Shown here piece by piece: positions 52,272 through 61,395 of a stretch of DNA of 64,000 nt. The translations under genes and the position numbers were made by a program. Position 1 is the stretch's first letter; every line of letters begins with the position of its first letter. Source of the stretch: MR-S7 sp000400995 (GTDB lineage Bacteria; Pseudomonadota; Gammaproteobacteria; Burkholderiales; Burkholderiaceae_C). The stretch covers positions 3,906,001-3,970,000 of the forward strand of contig NZ_CP152342.1 in the NCBI RefSeq assembly GCF_045291395.1. Direction: 5' to 3'. A model generated the notes under the pieces. That model worked only from the letters and a program-made list of their open reading frames with translations. It searched no databases and was not told the DNA's origin.

Positions 52272-55200
52272 TCAGGCGTGGGCGGGGGCCGCGGCCTGGG
52301 CGTCCTCGTCGAGCCAGTCGACGCGGCGCATCTTGCGCACCAGCACGAACTCGTCGCGGTTGGTGCCGATGGTTCCGTAGTAGTTGAAGCCGTAGCTGTA
52401 CTGCGCGTAGCCGCCGATCATGTGCGTGGGCTTGAGCACGATGCGCGTGACCGAGTTGTGGATGCCGCCGCGCGTGCCCGTGATCTCCGAACCGGGCGTG
52501 TTGATGATCTTTTCCTGCGCGTGGTACATCATGACCATGCCGGGGTTCACGCGCTGGCTCACCACTGCGCGCGCCGCGATGGCGCCGTTGGCATTGAACA
52601 GCTCGACCCAGTCGTTGTCCACGATGCCGCCGCGCCTGGCGTCGTCCTCGCTGAGCCAGATCACCGGCCCACCGCGGTTGAGTGTGAGCATGTGCAGGTT
52701 GTCGCTGTACGTGCTGTGGATGCCCCACTTCTGGTGCGGCGTGATGAAGTTCAGCGCGATCTCGGGGTTGCCGTTGGGCTTGACACCTTCCACTTCGTGC
52801 AGCGTCTTGAGGTGCACGGGCGGGCGGTAGCTCACGAAGCCCTCGCCGAAGTCGCGCATCCAGGGGTGGTCCTGGTAGAACTGCTGGCGGCCCGTGAGGG
52901 TGCGCCATGGGATCAGCTCGTGCACGTTGGTGTAGCCCGCGTTGTAGCTGACCTTCTCGCTCTCCAGCCCGCTCCAGGTGGGCGAGCTGATGATCTTGCG
53001 CGGCTGCGCCTGGATGTCGCGGAAGCGGATCTTCTCGTCCTCGCGGTGCAGCGCCAGGTGCACGTGCTCGCGCCCGGTCTGCTTGCCCAGCGCCTCCCAG
53101 GCCTTGCAGGCCACGTGGCCGTTGGTCTCGGGCGCGAGCATCATCACCACCTCGGTGGCGTCGATGTCGCTCACGATCTTCGGGCGGCCCTGCGTGGCGC
53201 CTTCCTCGCGCACGCGGCCGTTGAGGTCGCCCAGCTGCGCCACCTCGGTTTCGGTGTTCCAGGCGATGCCCTTGCCGCCGTTGCCGATCCTGTCCATCAG
53301 CGGCCCCAGGGCCGTGAAGCGCTTGTAGGTGTTGGGGTAGTCGCGCTCGACCACCGCGATCTGCGGCGCGGTCTTGCCGGGCACCAACTCGCACTCGCCC
53401 TTCTTCCACTCGCGCACGCCGTAGGGCTGGGCCAGCTCGGCGGGCGTGTCGTGCATGATGGGCGTGAGCACCACCTCCTTTTCCACGCCCAGGTGGCCCA
53501 CGCAGACCTCGCTGAACGCCTTGGCGAAGCCCTTGTAGATCTCCCAGTCGCTCCTGGCCTGCCACGCCGGATCGACGGCCGCCGACAGCGGGTGGATGAA
53601 GGGGTGCATGTCGCTGGTGTTGAGGTCGTTCTTCTCGTACCAGGTGGCCGTGGGCAGCACGATGTCGGAATACAGGCACGTGGTGCTCATGCGGAAGTCC
53701 AGCGTCACCAGCAGGTCCAGCTTGCCCTCGGGCGCCTGGGCGTGCCAGCGCACCTCCTCGGGCTTGGCCTCGTCATGGCCCAGGTCCTTGCCCTGCACGC
53801 CGTGCGTGGTGCCCAGCAGGTGCTTGAGGAAGTACTCGTGCCCCTTGCCCGAGCTGCCCAGGATGTTGGAGCGCCACACGAACATGTTGCGCGGCCAGTT
53901 GGCGGGATGGTCCGGGTCCTCGCAGCTCATGGTGAGCGAGCCGTCCTTGAGCGACTGCACCACGTAGTCCTTGGCGTCCAGGCCGCGGGCCTGCGCGTCC
54001 TTCACCACCTGCAGCGGGTTGGTCTGCAGCTGCGGCGCGCTGGGCAGCCAGCCCATGCGCTCGGCGCGCACGTTGTGGTCGATCATCGCGCCGCTATAGT
54101 GCTGCGGGTCGGCCAGCGGCGAGAGCACCTCCTCCACGCCGAGCTTCTCGTAGCGCCACTGGTCGGTGTGGGCGTAGAAGAAGCTGGTGGAGTTCTGCTG
54201 GCGCGGCGGGCGGATCCAGTCGAGCGCGAAGGCCAGCGCCGTCCAGCCGGTCTGCGGGCGCAGCTTCTCCTGGCCCACGTAGTGCGACCAGCCGCCGCCG
54301 CTCTGGCCGACGCAGCCGCACAGCATCAGCATGTTGATGATGCCGCGGTAGTTCATGTCGCAGTGGTACCAGTGGTTCATGGCCGCGCCGATGATCACCA
54401 TGGACTTTCCGCGCGTCTTGTCGGCGTTGTCGGCGAACTGGCGCGCCACGGCGGTCACCTGCTCGCGCGGCACGCCGGTGATGGCCTCCTGCCAGGCGGG
54501 GGTGTAGGGCGCGTTGGCGTCGTAGCCGCCGTCCACGCCTTCTCCCTCCAGGCCGCGGTGGATGCCGTAGTTGGCGGCCAGCAGGTCGAACACGGTGGCC
54601 ACGGCCACGCGGCCCTGCAGGCCGTCGCCCTCCAGGTCCAGGTGCGTGACGGGCACGCGGCGCACCAGCACGTCGCCGTCCTGCGCGTTGGCCTTGAAGT
54701 GCGGCGACTCGACACCGCCGAAGTATGGAAAGGCCACGTCGGAGACGGCATGCGCCTGCGCGCCGTCCTCCAGCACCGAGAGCTTGAGCCGCACGTCGTT
54801 GCCGGTGCGCGCCTCCTTTGCCTCCAGGTTCCACAGGCCCTGGTCCTCGCGGCCCTCGGCGCCCCAGCGGAAGCCGATGGAGCCGTTGGGCAGGGCCACG
54901 TTGCCCTGCTCGTCATAGGCCACGGTCTTCCAGTCGGGGTGGTTGCCCTGGCCCAGCTTGCCCGCGAAGTCGCTGGCGCGCAGGTAGCGGTCGGGCACCA
55001 TCACCGTGCGGCCGTCCGCGAGCCGCTTTTCCTTGAGCGCAACGAGCAGCGGCAGGTCGGTGTAGCGGCGGGCGTAGTCGTCGAAGTACGCCGAGCGCTT
55101 GTCGAAGTAGAACTCCTTGAGGATCACGTGCCCCATGGCCATGGCCACGGCGGCGTCGGTGCCCTGCTGCGGGTGCATCCACAGGTCGGCCAGCTTGGCG

Positions 55201-56063
55201 ACCTCGGAATAGTCGGGCGTGACGGCCACGGTCTTCGCGCCCTTGTAGCGCACCTCGGTGAAGAAGTGGGCGTCGGGCGTGCGCGTCTGGGGCACGTTGG
55301 AGCCCCAGGCGATGATGAAGGTGGAGTTGTACCAGTCGGCGCTCTCGGGCACGTCGGTCTGCTCGCCCCACACCTGCGGGCTGGACGGCGGCAGGTCGCA
55401 GTACCAGTCGTAGAAGCTCATGCACACGCCGCCGATGAGGCTCAGGTAGCGCGAGCCTGCGGCGTACGAGATCATCGACATGGCCGGGATCGGCGAGAAG
55501 CCGATGATGCGGTCCGGCCCGTGCTTCTTGATGGTGTAGACGTTGGCCGCGGCGACGATCTGGTTGACCTCGTCCCAGGTGCTGCGCACGAACCCGCCCA
55601 GGCCGCGCTGCTTCTGCCACTCGCGGCGCGCGCTCTCGTTCTCGACGATGCTGGCCCAGGCGTCCACCGGGCTGCGCGCCACGGCCAGGGCCGCGCGCCA
55701 GTGCTTGAGCAGGCGCGCGCGCACCAGCGGGTATTTCACGCGGTTGGCGCTGTACAGGTACCAGCTGTAGCTGGCGCCCCGCGCGCAGCCGCGCGGCTCG
55801 TGGTTGGGCAGGTCGGGCCGCGTGCGCGGATAGTCGGTCTGCTGGGTTTCCCAGGTGACGATGCCGCCCTTGACGTAGATCTTCCACGAGCAGGAGCCCG
55901 TGCAGTTCACGCCGTGGGTGGAGCGCACGATCTTGTCGTGCGCCCAGCGGTCGCGGTAGGCGCCTTCCCAGGTGCGGTCTTCGCCGTTGGTCTGGCCGTG
56001 GCCCTGCGAGAAGGTCTCGCGCGGCTGCGCGAAGTAGGAAAGGCGGTCGAGGAAATGGCTCAT
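52272..56063 (-). CDS. narG: Respiratory nitrate reductase alpha subunit
   Basis: Catalytic Mo-bisMGD subunit of membrane-bound nitrate reductase, 1263 aa. MSHFLDRLSYFAQPRETF is the standard N-terminus, and the start is fixed at 56063; a longer open frame upstream encodes no family sequence. HGVNCTGSC at residues 50-58 provides the His and Cys ligands of cluster FS0, followed by WETQQTDYPRTRPDLPNHEPRGC. RIIGFSPIPAMSMISYAAGSRY and WGSNVPQTRTPDAHF mark the molybdopterin-binding parts. There is no break. narK (second copy) starts 29 bp upstream in the same direction. Confidence 0.97.
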   Translation of the reverse strand: MSHFLDRLSYFAQPRETFSQGHGQTNGEDRTWEGAYRDRWAHDKIVRSTHGVNCTGSCSWKIYVKGGIVTWETQQTDYPRTRPDLPNHEPRGCARGASYSWYLYSANRVKYPLVRARLLKHWRAALAVARSPVDAWASIVENESARREWQKQRGLGGFVRSTWDEVNQIVAAANVYTIKKHGPDRIIGFSPIPAMSMISYAAGSRYLSLIGGVCMSFYDWYCDLPPSSPQVWGEQTDVPESADWYNSTFIIAWGSNVPQTRTPDAHFFTEVRYKGAKTVAVTPDYSEVAKLADLWMHPQQGTDAAVAMAMGHVILKEFYFDKRSAYFDDYARRYTDLPLLVALKEKRLADGRTVMVPDRYLRASDFAGKLGQGNHPDWKTVAYDEQGNVALPNGSIGFRWGAEGREDQGLWNLEAKEARTGNDVRLKLSVLEDGAQAHAVSDVAFPYFGGVESPHFKANAQDGDVLVRRVPVTHLDLEGDGLQGRVAVATVFDLLAANYGIHRGLEGEGVDGGYDANAPYTPAWQEAITGVPREQVTAVARQFADNADKTRGKSMVIIGAAMNHWYHCDMNYRGIINMLMLCGCVGQSGGGWSHYVGQEKLRPQTGWTALAFALDWIRPPRQQNSTSFFYAHTDQWRYEKLGVEEVLSPLADPQHYSGAMIDHNVRAERMGWLPSAPQLQTNPLQVVKDAQARGLDAKDYVVQSLKDGSLTMSCEDPDHPANWPRNMFVWRSNILGSSGKGHEYFLKHLLGTTHGVQGKDLGHDEAKPEEVRWHAQAPEGKLDLLVTLDFRMSTTCLYSDIVLPTATWYEKNDLNTSDMHPFIHPLSAAVDPAWQARSDWEIYKGFAKAFSEVCVGHLGVEKEVVLTPIMHDTPAELAQPYGVREWKKGECELVPGKTAPQIAVVERDYPNTYKRFTALGPLMDRIGNGGKGIAWNTETEVAQLGDLNGRVREEGATQGRPKIVSDIDATEVVMMLAPETNGHVACKAWEALGKQTGREHVHLALHREDEKIRFRDIQAQPRKIISSPTWSGLESEKVSYNAGYTNVHELIPWRTLTGRQQFYQDHPWMRDFGEGFVSYRPPVHLKTLHEVEGVKPNGNPEIALNFITPHQKWGIHSTYSDNLHMLTLNRGGPVIWLSEDDARRGGIVDNDWVELFNANGAIAARAVVSQRVNPGMVMMYHAQEKIINTPGSEITGTRGGIHNSVTRIVLKPTHMIGGYAQYSYGFNYYGTIGTNRDEFVLVRKMRRVDWLDEDAQAAAPAHA

Positions 56064-56091
56064 CGTGAGGCTCCTTGGAATCGTTGTCGTG

Positions 56092-57534
56092 TCAGCAGGG
56101 CATCTCTGCTTTTCGGCGCGCGTAGTACCACCAGGTGACGACCACGCACAGCGCATAGAAAGCGGCGAACATCCACAGCGCGAACTCCGGCCCGCCCGTG
56201 GCGGCGATGGAGCTGCCGTAGCTCTTGGGGATGAAGAAGCCGCCATAGGCACCCAGCGCGCCGGCGAAGCCCACGGCGGCGGCGCCTTCGGTGTTGCCTT
56301 CCTTGATGGCTTGGGCGCGGGCGCTCTCGTCGTTGCCATCGCGCAATGCGCGCAGCTTCTGGTTCAGGAAGATCACGGGGATCATGCGGAAGGTCGATCC
56401 GTTGCCGATGCCGGTGGTGAGGAACAGCAGCAGGAACATCACGAAGAAGCCCGCGAAGCTGCCCTCTGCCGGACCGAAGGGCATGGCGTAGCCGCCCGTG
56501 CCCTTGGGCAGGAAATACAGCACGCCCAGCACGGCCAGCGCCATGACGATGAAGTTCCAGAACGTCACCGCGCCGCCGCCCACCTTGTCGGCGAGCCAGC
56601 CGCCGAAGGGGCGGATCACCGCGCCCACCAGCGGGCCGAGCCAGGCATAGGCCAGCGGGTTGACGCTGGGGAACTGGCTCTTGATGAGCAGCGGAAAGCC
56701 CGCCGCGAAGCCGATGAACGAGCCGAACGTGCCCAGGTACAGCAGGCACATGACCCAGTTGTGCTTGGCGCGGAAGATCGCGGCCTGCGCGGCGAAGCTG
56801 GCCTTGGCATCGGCGATGTCGTTCATGCCGAACCACGCGGCGAGCGATGCGATGGCGATCCACGGCACCCAGATGAAGGCCGCGTTCTGCGCCCACACCT
56901 GCGTGTGCTCGCCGTTCTTCACGATGGTCTGCGCTTCGCCGCCGAAGATGCCGAAGATGCCGGCCGTGATGACCAGCGGGCTCAGGAACTGCACCACCGA
57001 CACGCCCAGGTTGCCCAGGCCCGCGTTCACGCCCAGCGCCGAGCCCTTGCGCTCCTTGGGGAAGAAGAAGCTGATGTTGGCCATGCTGGAGCTGAAGTTG
57101 CCCCCGCCCAGCCCGCACAGCAGCGCCAGGATCAGCATGGTGGGGTAGCTGGTGGTGTTGTCCTGCACCGCGTAGCCGATGCCGATGGCCGGGATCAACA
57201 GCGACGCGGTGGACAGGGCCGTCCAGCGCCGCCCGCCGAAGATCGGCACCATGAACGAGTAGAAGATGCGCAGCGTGGCGCCCGAGAGCGCGGGCGCCGC
57301 CGCTAGCCAGAAGAGCTGGTTGGTCGAATACTTGAAGCCCAGCGCCGGCAGGTTCACGGCCACCACGCTCCAGACCTGCCAGATGGCGAAGGCCAGGAAC
57401 AGGGCGGGCACGGAGATCCAGAGGTTGAGCTTGGCGACGGCCTCGCCCTCGCGTGCCCAGAACTGCTTGTCCTCGGGCGTCCAGAGCGTGAGCAGGCGGC
57501 CTTTGCGGGCATGCGTTGCGGTGGCGGATGTCAT
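56092..57534 (-). CDS. narK: Nitrate/nitrite antiporter, NarK2 type
   Basis: Major facilitator of 480 aa with twelve membrane segments. The nitrate signatures are GGGNFSSSMANISFFFPKERKGSALGVNAGLGNLG (first) and FLTTGIGNGSTFRMIPVIF (second), which fit the type that exchanges nitrate for nitrite. Start 57534 is preferred to 57549 because it aligns with the start of the other narK copy. It directly precedes narG. A 110-bp block upstream (57559-57668) is matched upstream of the other narK gene. Confidence 0.92.
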   Translation of the reverse strand: MTSATATHARKGRLLTLWTPEDKQFWAREGEAVAKLNLWISVPALFLAFAIWQVWSVVAVNLPALGFKYSTNQLFWLAAAPALSGATLRIFYSFMVPIFGGRRWTALSTASLLIPAIGIGYAVQDNTTSYPTMLILALLCGLGGGNFSSSMANISFFFPKERKGSALGVNAGLGNLGVSVVQFLSPLVITAGIFGIFGGEAQTIVKNGEHTQVWAQNAAFIWVPWIAIASLAAWFGMNDIADAKASFAAQAAIFRAKHNWVMCLLYLGTFGSFIGFAAGFPLLIKSQFPSVNPLAYAWLGPLVGAVIRPFGGWLADKVGGGAVTFWNFIVMALAVLGVLYFLPKGTGGYAMPFGPAEGSFAGFFVMFLLLFLTTGIGNGSTFRMIPVIFLNQKLRALRDGNDESARAQAIKEGNTEGAAAVGFAGALGAYGGFFIPKSYGSSIAATGGPEFALWMFAAFYALCVVVTWWYYARRKAEMPC

Positions 57535-57558
57535 GGCGCTTTTTTCCATGGAAGGGAT

Positions 57559-57668
57559 ATGGCACCGATGCTCCCGCGAAGCGCGCGCCGCGCCTATCCT
57601 TCGCTGGGGGGTGCGGCGGCAGGCAGAAGAACGAGGCGATGGCGCGGGGAGGTAAGCCCAAAGAACTA
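57559..57668. repeat. 110-bp leader block upstream of narK2-type gene
   Basis: ATGGCACCGATGCTCCCGCG... to ...CCCAAAGAACTA on the plus strand. The same block, also exactly 110 bp, occurs at 59093-59202 before the other narK gene, with the ends and the segments ATCCTTCGCTGG and AAGAACGAGG conserved and the parts between them diverged. Confidence 0.7.
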
Positions 57669-57724
57669 TGCGGGGAGGACTGGCGGCAATGCACCGGGCA
57701 CAGCGGCATGCACCCCGCAGATAA

Positions 57725-57781
57725 TCAAAAGAGAGAGCTGCCAGCGCTTGCTACACAAGCGCTGGCAGCCCATTTGGCTTA
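57725..57781 (+). repeat. Dispersed palindromic repeat, copy 9 (best copy)
   Basis: GCTGCCAGCGCTTG (57737-57750) and CAAGCGCTGGCAGC (57756-57769) form a perfect 14-bp stem with loop CTACA, followed by CCATTTGGCTTA. Forward orientation, between the two narK genes. The least degenerate copy and the best reference for the family. Confidence 0.85.
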
Positions 57782-57801
57782 GAAAGCTTGAAGGAAGCCC
57801 G

Positions 57802-59070
57802 CTAGGCCTGGGCCTGCATCACATCGGTGCGCCGCACCTCGGTGAAATACATCCAGATGAGCGACACCCAGACCACGCCGTACATCAGCATGAAGGCGCT
57901 GGAGCGGATGCCCGTCCAGTCCATGAGCACGCCGAACAGGATGGGCAGGATGAAGCCCCCCATGCCGCCTGCCAACCCCACGATGCCGCTGATGGCGCCG
58001 ATGTTGCCGGGGTAGTCGTCGCTGATGTACTTGAACACGCTGGCCTTGCCGAAGGCCCAGGCGATGCCCAGCACGAACATGAGCGCGGTGAACACGTAGA
58101 CGTTCAGGCCGATGTGGAAGGTCTTGGCGCCGTCGACGGTGAGGATGGTGAAGTCCGTCTGCGGGTACGACAGCAGGAACAGGCAGATCCAGCTCACCCA
58201 CATCACCCACCAGGTCACGCTGTGCGCGCCGTACTTGTCCGACAGCACGCCGCCGATGGCCCGCAGCACGCCGCCGGGCAGCGAGAAGCAGGCGGCCAGC
58301 AGCGCGGCCACGCGGATGTCCAGTCCGTATTCGCCCACGTAGTACTGCACCATCCACAGGGAGAGCGCCACGTAGCCGCCGAACACGATGCTGTAGTACT
58401 GGCAGTACTTCAGCACCTTGGGATCCTTGAGCGCCTTGAGCTGCTGTGTGAACGAGACGTTGCTGGGCACCAGGTGCGCCGGGTCGCTGTGGCTGAAGAG
58501 CCAGAACAGCACCAGCGTGCCGAGCATGATGGCCGCATAGACGTGCGGCACGGCGGCCCAGCCGAATGCCACCAGGATCACCGGCGCCACGAACTTGTTG
58601 ACGGCCGCGCCCGAGTTGCCCGCGCCATAGACGCCCATGGCCATGCCCTGGCGGTGCTTGGGGAACCAGCGCGCCACGTAGGGCGTGCCCACCGAGAACG
58701 AGCCCCCGGCCAGCCCCACGAACAGGCCGATCACGAGGAAGTGCCAGTACTCGGTGGCCGAGCCCATGAGCCAGATCGCCGGCACGGTGGCGGCCATGAG
58801 CAGCGCCATGACGATGCGCCCGCCGTAGCGGTCGGTCCAGATGCCCAGCGGCACGCGCACCAGCGAGCCCGTGAGCACGGGCATGGCCGTGAGCAGGCCG
58901 AACTGGGTCGAGTTGAGGTTCAGCATCTTCTTGATCGGGATGCCGATCACGCCGAACATCATCCAGACCATGAAGCAGACGGTGAAGGCCAGCGTGCTCA
59001 CGATGAGCACGGACCAGGCCTGGCGGTTGCGGCGGGAATCATCTGCCGCAGGGTGCGACGCGGTTGTCAT
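57802..59070 (-). CDS. narK: Nitrate transporter, NarK1 type
   Basis: Major facilitator of 422 aa with twelve membrane segments, of the NarK1/NasA type that imports nitrate with protons. GLFVGLAGGSFSVGTPYVARWFPKHRQGMAMGVYGAGNSGAA holds the first signature and GAISGIVGLAGGMGGFILPILFG the second. Start 59070 is supported by AGAGGGA ten bases upstream. It is the first of the two narK genes; the pair narK1-narK2 before narG is frequent in Pseudomonas and Betaproteobacteria. Copy 9 of the palindromic repeat follows its stop codon. Confidence 0.92.
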   Translation of the reverse strand: MTTASHPAADDSRRNRQAWSVLIVSTLAFTVCFMVWMMFGVIGIPIKKMLNLNSTQFGLLTAMPVLTGSLVRVPLGIWTDRYGGRIVMALLMAATVPAIWLMGSATEYWHFLVIGLFVGLAGGSFSVGTPYVARWFPKHRQGMAMGVYGAGNSGAAVNKFVAPVILVAFGWAAVPHVYAAIMLGTLVLFWLFSHSDPAHLVPSNVSFTQQLKALKDPKVLKYCQYYSIVFGGYVALSLWMVQYYVGEYGLDIRVAALLAACFSLPGGVLRAIGGVLSDKYGAHSVTWWVMWVSWICLFLLSYPQTDFTILTVDGAKTFHIGLNVYVFTALMFVLGIAWAFGKASVFKYISDDYPGNIGAISGIVGLAGGMGGFILPILFGVLMDWTGIRSSAFMLMYGVVWVSLIWMYFTEVRRTDVMQAQA

Positions 59071-59092
59071 GGGTTTTTCCCTCTTGTGCAAG

Positions 59093-59202
59093 ATGGCACC
59101 GATGGTCCCGCGAACCCGCCCGCGCGCCCATCCTTCGCTGGAAGGCTGGGGCCTACGCAAAAGAACGAGGGCGGCCAAGGCCGTCCTACTCCCAAAGAAC
59201 TA
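59093..59202. repeat. 110-bp leader block upstream of narK1-type gene
   Basis: ATGGCACCGATGGTCCCGCG... to ...CCCAAAGAACTA on the plus strand, homologous to 57559-57668. Between them lies a GGGCGGCC-AA-GGCCGTCC hairpin (near 59169-59186) absent from the other copy. Confidence 0.7.
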
Positions 59203-59217
59203 GCGCACCGGGTGCGC

Positions 59218-61266
59218 TCAGAAGCTTTCCCAGTCGTCCTGCGCCGCTTCCTTGGTCAGCGCGGGTGCGCGGGGCGCAGGATGCAGTGGGGCGGCAGCCG
59301 GGCGCGCGGGCGCGGGGGCCGGCGCCTTGGGCGGCAGCGGCGCGGGCCGGGCGGCGGCTGGCGCGCTACCGCCCTGCAGGCGGAAGACGGAGACGGCGCG
59401 CACCAGCTCGTCGGACTGCTGGCGCAGGCTTTCGGCGGCGCCCGCCATCTCCTCGACCATGGCGGCGTTCTGCTGCGTGGTCTGGTCCATGTTGCTCACG
59501 GCCTCGCCCACCTGGGCCACGCCGTTGCTCTGTTCGGCGCTGGCGTGGCTGATGTCGGAAATCAGGCGCGTGACCTTCTGGATCTCGGTGATGGCCTGGT
59601 CCATGGTTTCGCCTGCCCGCGCGGCGCGCGCATTGCCCTGGTGGATCTCCGACACGCTGGCGGTGATGAGCTGCTTGATCTCCTTGGCCGCCTCGGCACT
59701 GCGCTGCGCGAGGCTGCGCACCTCGCCCGCCACCACGGCGAAGCCCCGGCCGTGCTCGCCCGCGCGGGCCGCTTCCACGGCGGCGTTGAGCGCCAGGATG
59801 TTGGTCTGGAACGCGATGCCGTCGATCACGCCGATGATGTCGGCGATCTTCTGGCTGCTGGCATCGATGCCCTGCATGGTCTGCACCACCTCGCGCACGG
59901 CCTGCCCGCCTTCTGTGACCACGCGCTGGGCCTCGCGCGTGAGCTGGTCGGCCGAGCGCGCATGGTCGGCGTTGTGGGCCACGGTGCTGCCGAGTTGCTC
60001 CATGGCGGCGGCCGTTTCCTCCAGCGCGCTGGCGGCACTCTCGGTGCGGCTGGCCAGGTCCTGGTTGCCCTGGGCGATCTCGGCGCTGGCGATGGCCACG
60101 CCGTCGGCGCGGGCGTGCACGGTGCGCACCACTTTCTCCAGGCCGTCGGCGGTGTTGTTCATGTCGTCGAGCAGGTGGCCGATCTCGTCCTTGCGCTCGT
60201 TCGCGATGCGCACGGTCAGGTCGCCCTCGGCGATGGCATCGGCCATGCGGCTGGCCTGCACCAGCGGACGCACGATCATGCGGCGCACCAGCCACCACCA
60301 CACCAGCGCCAGCACGGCCACGGCGCACAGCCCCAGCGCAGCGAAGACGGCCATGAGCTGGCGCGTCTCGGCGACGAACTCGTCCTTGTAGGCGCTGGAG
60401 GCATAGACCCAGTTCCACGGCGCGTAGTAGCCGAACACGGCCAGCTTGTCGCGCTCGCTCTGCGCGCCGGCGTCGAGCCAGGGGTAGGCGATCACGCCCT
60501 GCTTGCGCTCGAGCATCTCGCGCACGAAGGCCGGCCCCTGGCCGCCGCCCTCGGGCGTGACCATGTTCTTGCCCTCCGCGCTGGGGTGCACGGCCAGCAG
60601 GCCGTAGGCCTGCGGATCGGAGCGCAGCACGAAGTAGTAGCCGCTGCCGCCCACCTTGAGCTGGCGGATGGAGGCCTTGAGCTGGCCCAGCGCCTCGGAG
60701 AAGTCCATGCCCACGAAGGCGATGCCCACGGTGGCGCCGCCGGCATCCTTGAGCGGGCGGTAGTGCGTCATGTACTGGCGGCCGAACAGCGTGGCCAGGC
60801 CCATGTAGCTCTGCCCCGCGGTGACGGCGGCGAAGGCTGGATGGCCCTGGTCCAGCAGCGTGCCCACCACTGCCCGGCCCTGGTCGTCCTTGAGCGACGA
60901 GGCCACGCGCAGGAAGCCGGGGTCCTGGCGCGCGAACACGGTGGCCACGGCGCCGGTGGCGCGGGTGAAGCGGTCCAGGCGCGCGCTGTCATCGGAGAGC
61001 GGCTCGCTGCCGAGCGTCTCGTGCAGGCTGTCGGCCAGGAACTGGATGCGCTGGCGCTGCTCCTTGTCGCTGGCCTCGATGAAACGGCCCAGCATGGTGA
61101 TGCCCTGCTCCATTTCGCTTTGCAGCTTCTGGTGCATGGCGCGCGTCACGCCCCAGGAGATGGCCGCGACCAGCACGGCGAGGATGGCGGCGACCCACAC
61201 GAAGTTGGTGATCGCCAGCTTGGGGCCCAGACCCTGGCGGCGCCAGAAACGTTGACCGATGTGCAT
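59218..61266 (-). CDS. Methyl-accepting chemotaxis protein in the nar locus
   Basis: Chemoreceptor of 682 aa. First membrane segment at about residues 19-40, a periplasmic Cache-type sensor domain (about 41-297; GLATLFGRQYMTHYRPLKDAGGATVGIAFVGMDF and GSGYYFVLRSDPQAYG), second membrane segment about 298-322, HAMP (IVRPLVQASRMADAIAEGDLTVRI), and the signalling domain with GIAFQTNILALNAAVEAARAGEHGRGFAVVAGEVRSLAQRSAEAAKEIK. It ends in an Ala/Pro linker and the pentapeptide DWESF, a tether for CheR/CheB. It lies between narL and narK1; an FNR-type box is upstream. It may direct taxis to nitrate or another acceptor. Confidence 0.92.
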   Translation of the reverse strand: MHIGQRFWRRQGLGPKLAITNFVWVAAILAVLVAAISWGVTRAMHQKLQSEMEQGITMLGRFIEASDKEQRQRIQFLADSLHETLGSEPLSDDSARLDRFTRATGAVATVFARQDPGFLRVASSLKDDQGRAVVGTLLDQGHPAFAAVTAGQSYMGLATLFGRQYMTHYRPLKDAGGATVGIAFVGMDFSEALGQLKASIRQLKVGGSGYYFVLRSDPQAYGLLAVHPSAEGKNMVTPEGGGQGPAFVREMLERKQGVIAYPWLDAGAQSERDKLAVFGYYAPWNWVYASSAYKDEFVAETRQLMAVFAALGLCAVAVLALVWWWLVRRMIVRPLVQASRMADAIAEGDLTVRIANERKDEIGHLLDDMNNTADGLEKVVRTVHARADGVAIASAEIAQGNQDLASRTESAASALEETAAAMEQLGSTVAHNADHARSADQLTREAQRVVTEGGQAVREVVQTMQGIDASSQKIADIIGVIDGIAFQTNILALNAAVEAARAGEHGRGFAVVAGEVRSLAQRSAEAAKEIKQLITASVSEIHQGNARAARAGETMDQAITEIQKVTRLISDISHASAEQSNGVAQVGEAVSNMDQTTQQNAAMVEEMAGAAESLRQQSDELVRAVSVFRLQGGSAPAAARPAPLPPKAPAPAPARPAAAPLHPAPRAPALTKEAAQDDWESF

Positions 61267-61355
61267 GCTCTGCTTTCATGGAGGGGCATGGAGGAAAGGC
61301 TCCAGCCCACGGTTACATCTGTTGTCAAATGTATCCAGACGCTCCGCAAAAGCAC

Positions 61356-61369
61356 TTGATGCGTGTCAA
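61356..61369 (-). promoter_or_regulatory. FNR/Anr-type binding site upstream of the chemoreceptor and nar genes
   Basis: TTGAT-GCGT-GTCAA on the plus strand (minus strand TTGAC-ACGC-ATCAA), 9 of 10 matches to TTGAT-N4-ATCAA. It lies 90 bp upstream of the chemoreceptor start and downstream of narL. A site centred 41.5 bases before transcription start would place the start near 61321, with a TACATT-like -10 element in between. Confidence 0.72.
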
Positions 61370-61395
61370 TGAATCCGCGCTCCACGCGGGTACCT

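Noticed and set aside
50871..56138. Plus-strand open frame of 1755 codons opposite narG/narH
   Set aside because: It is the mirror of intact narG and narH in a high-GC region and its translation (His/Val/Leu/Arg-rich) resembles no protein family.
57511..61359. Plus-strand open frame of 1282 codons opposite the chemoreceptor and narK1
   Set aside because: Antisense by-product of GC-rich codon usage; the minus-strand genes have complete family motifs.
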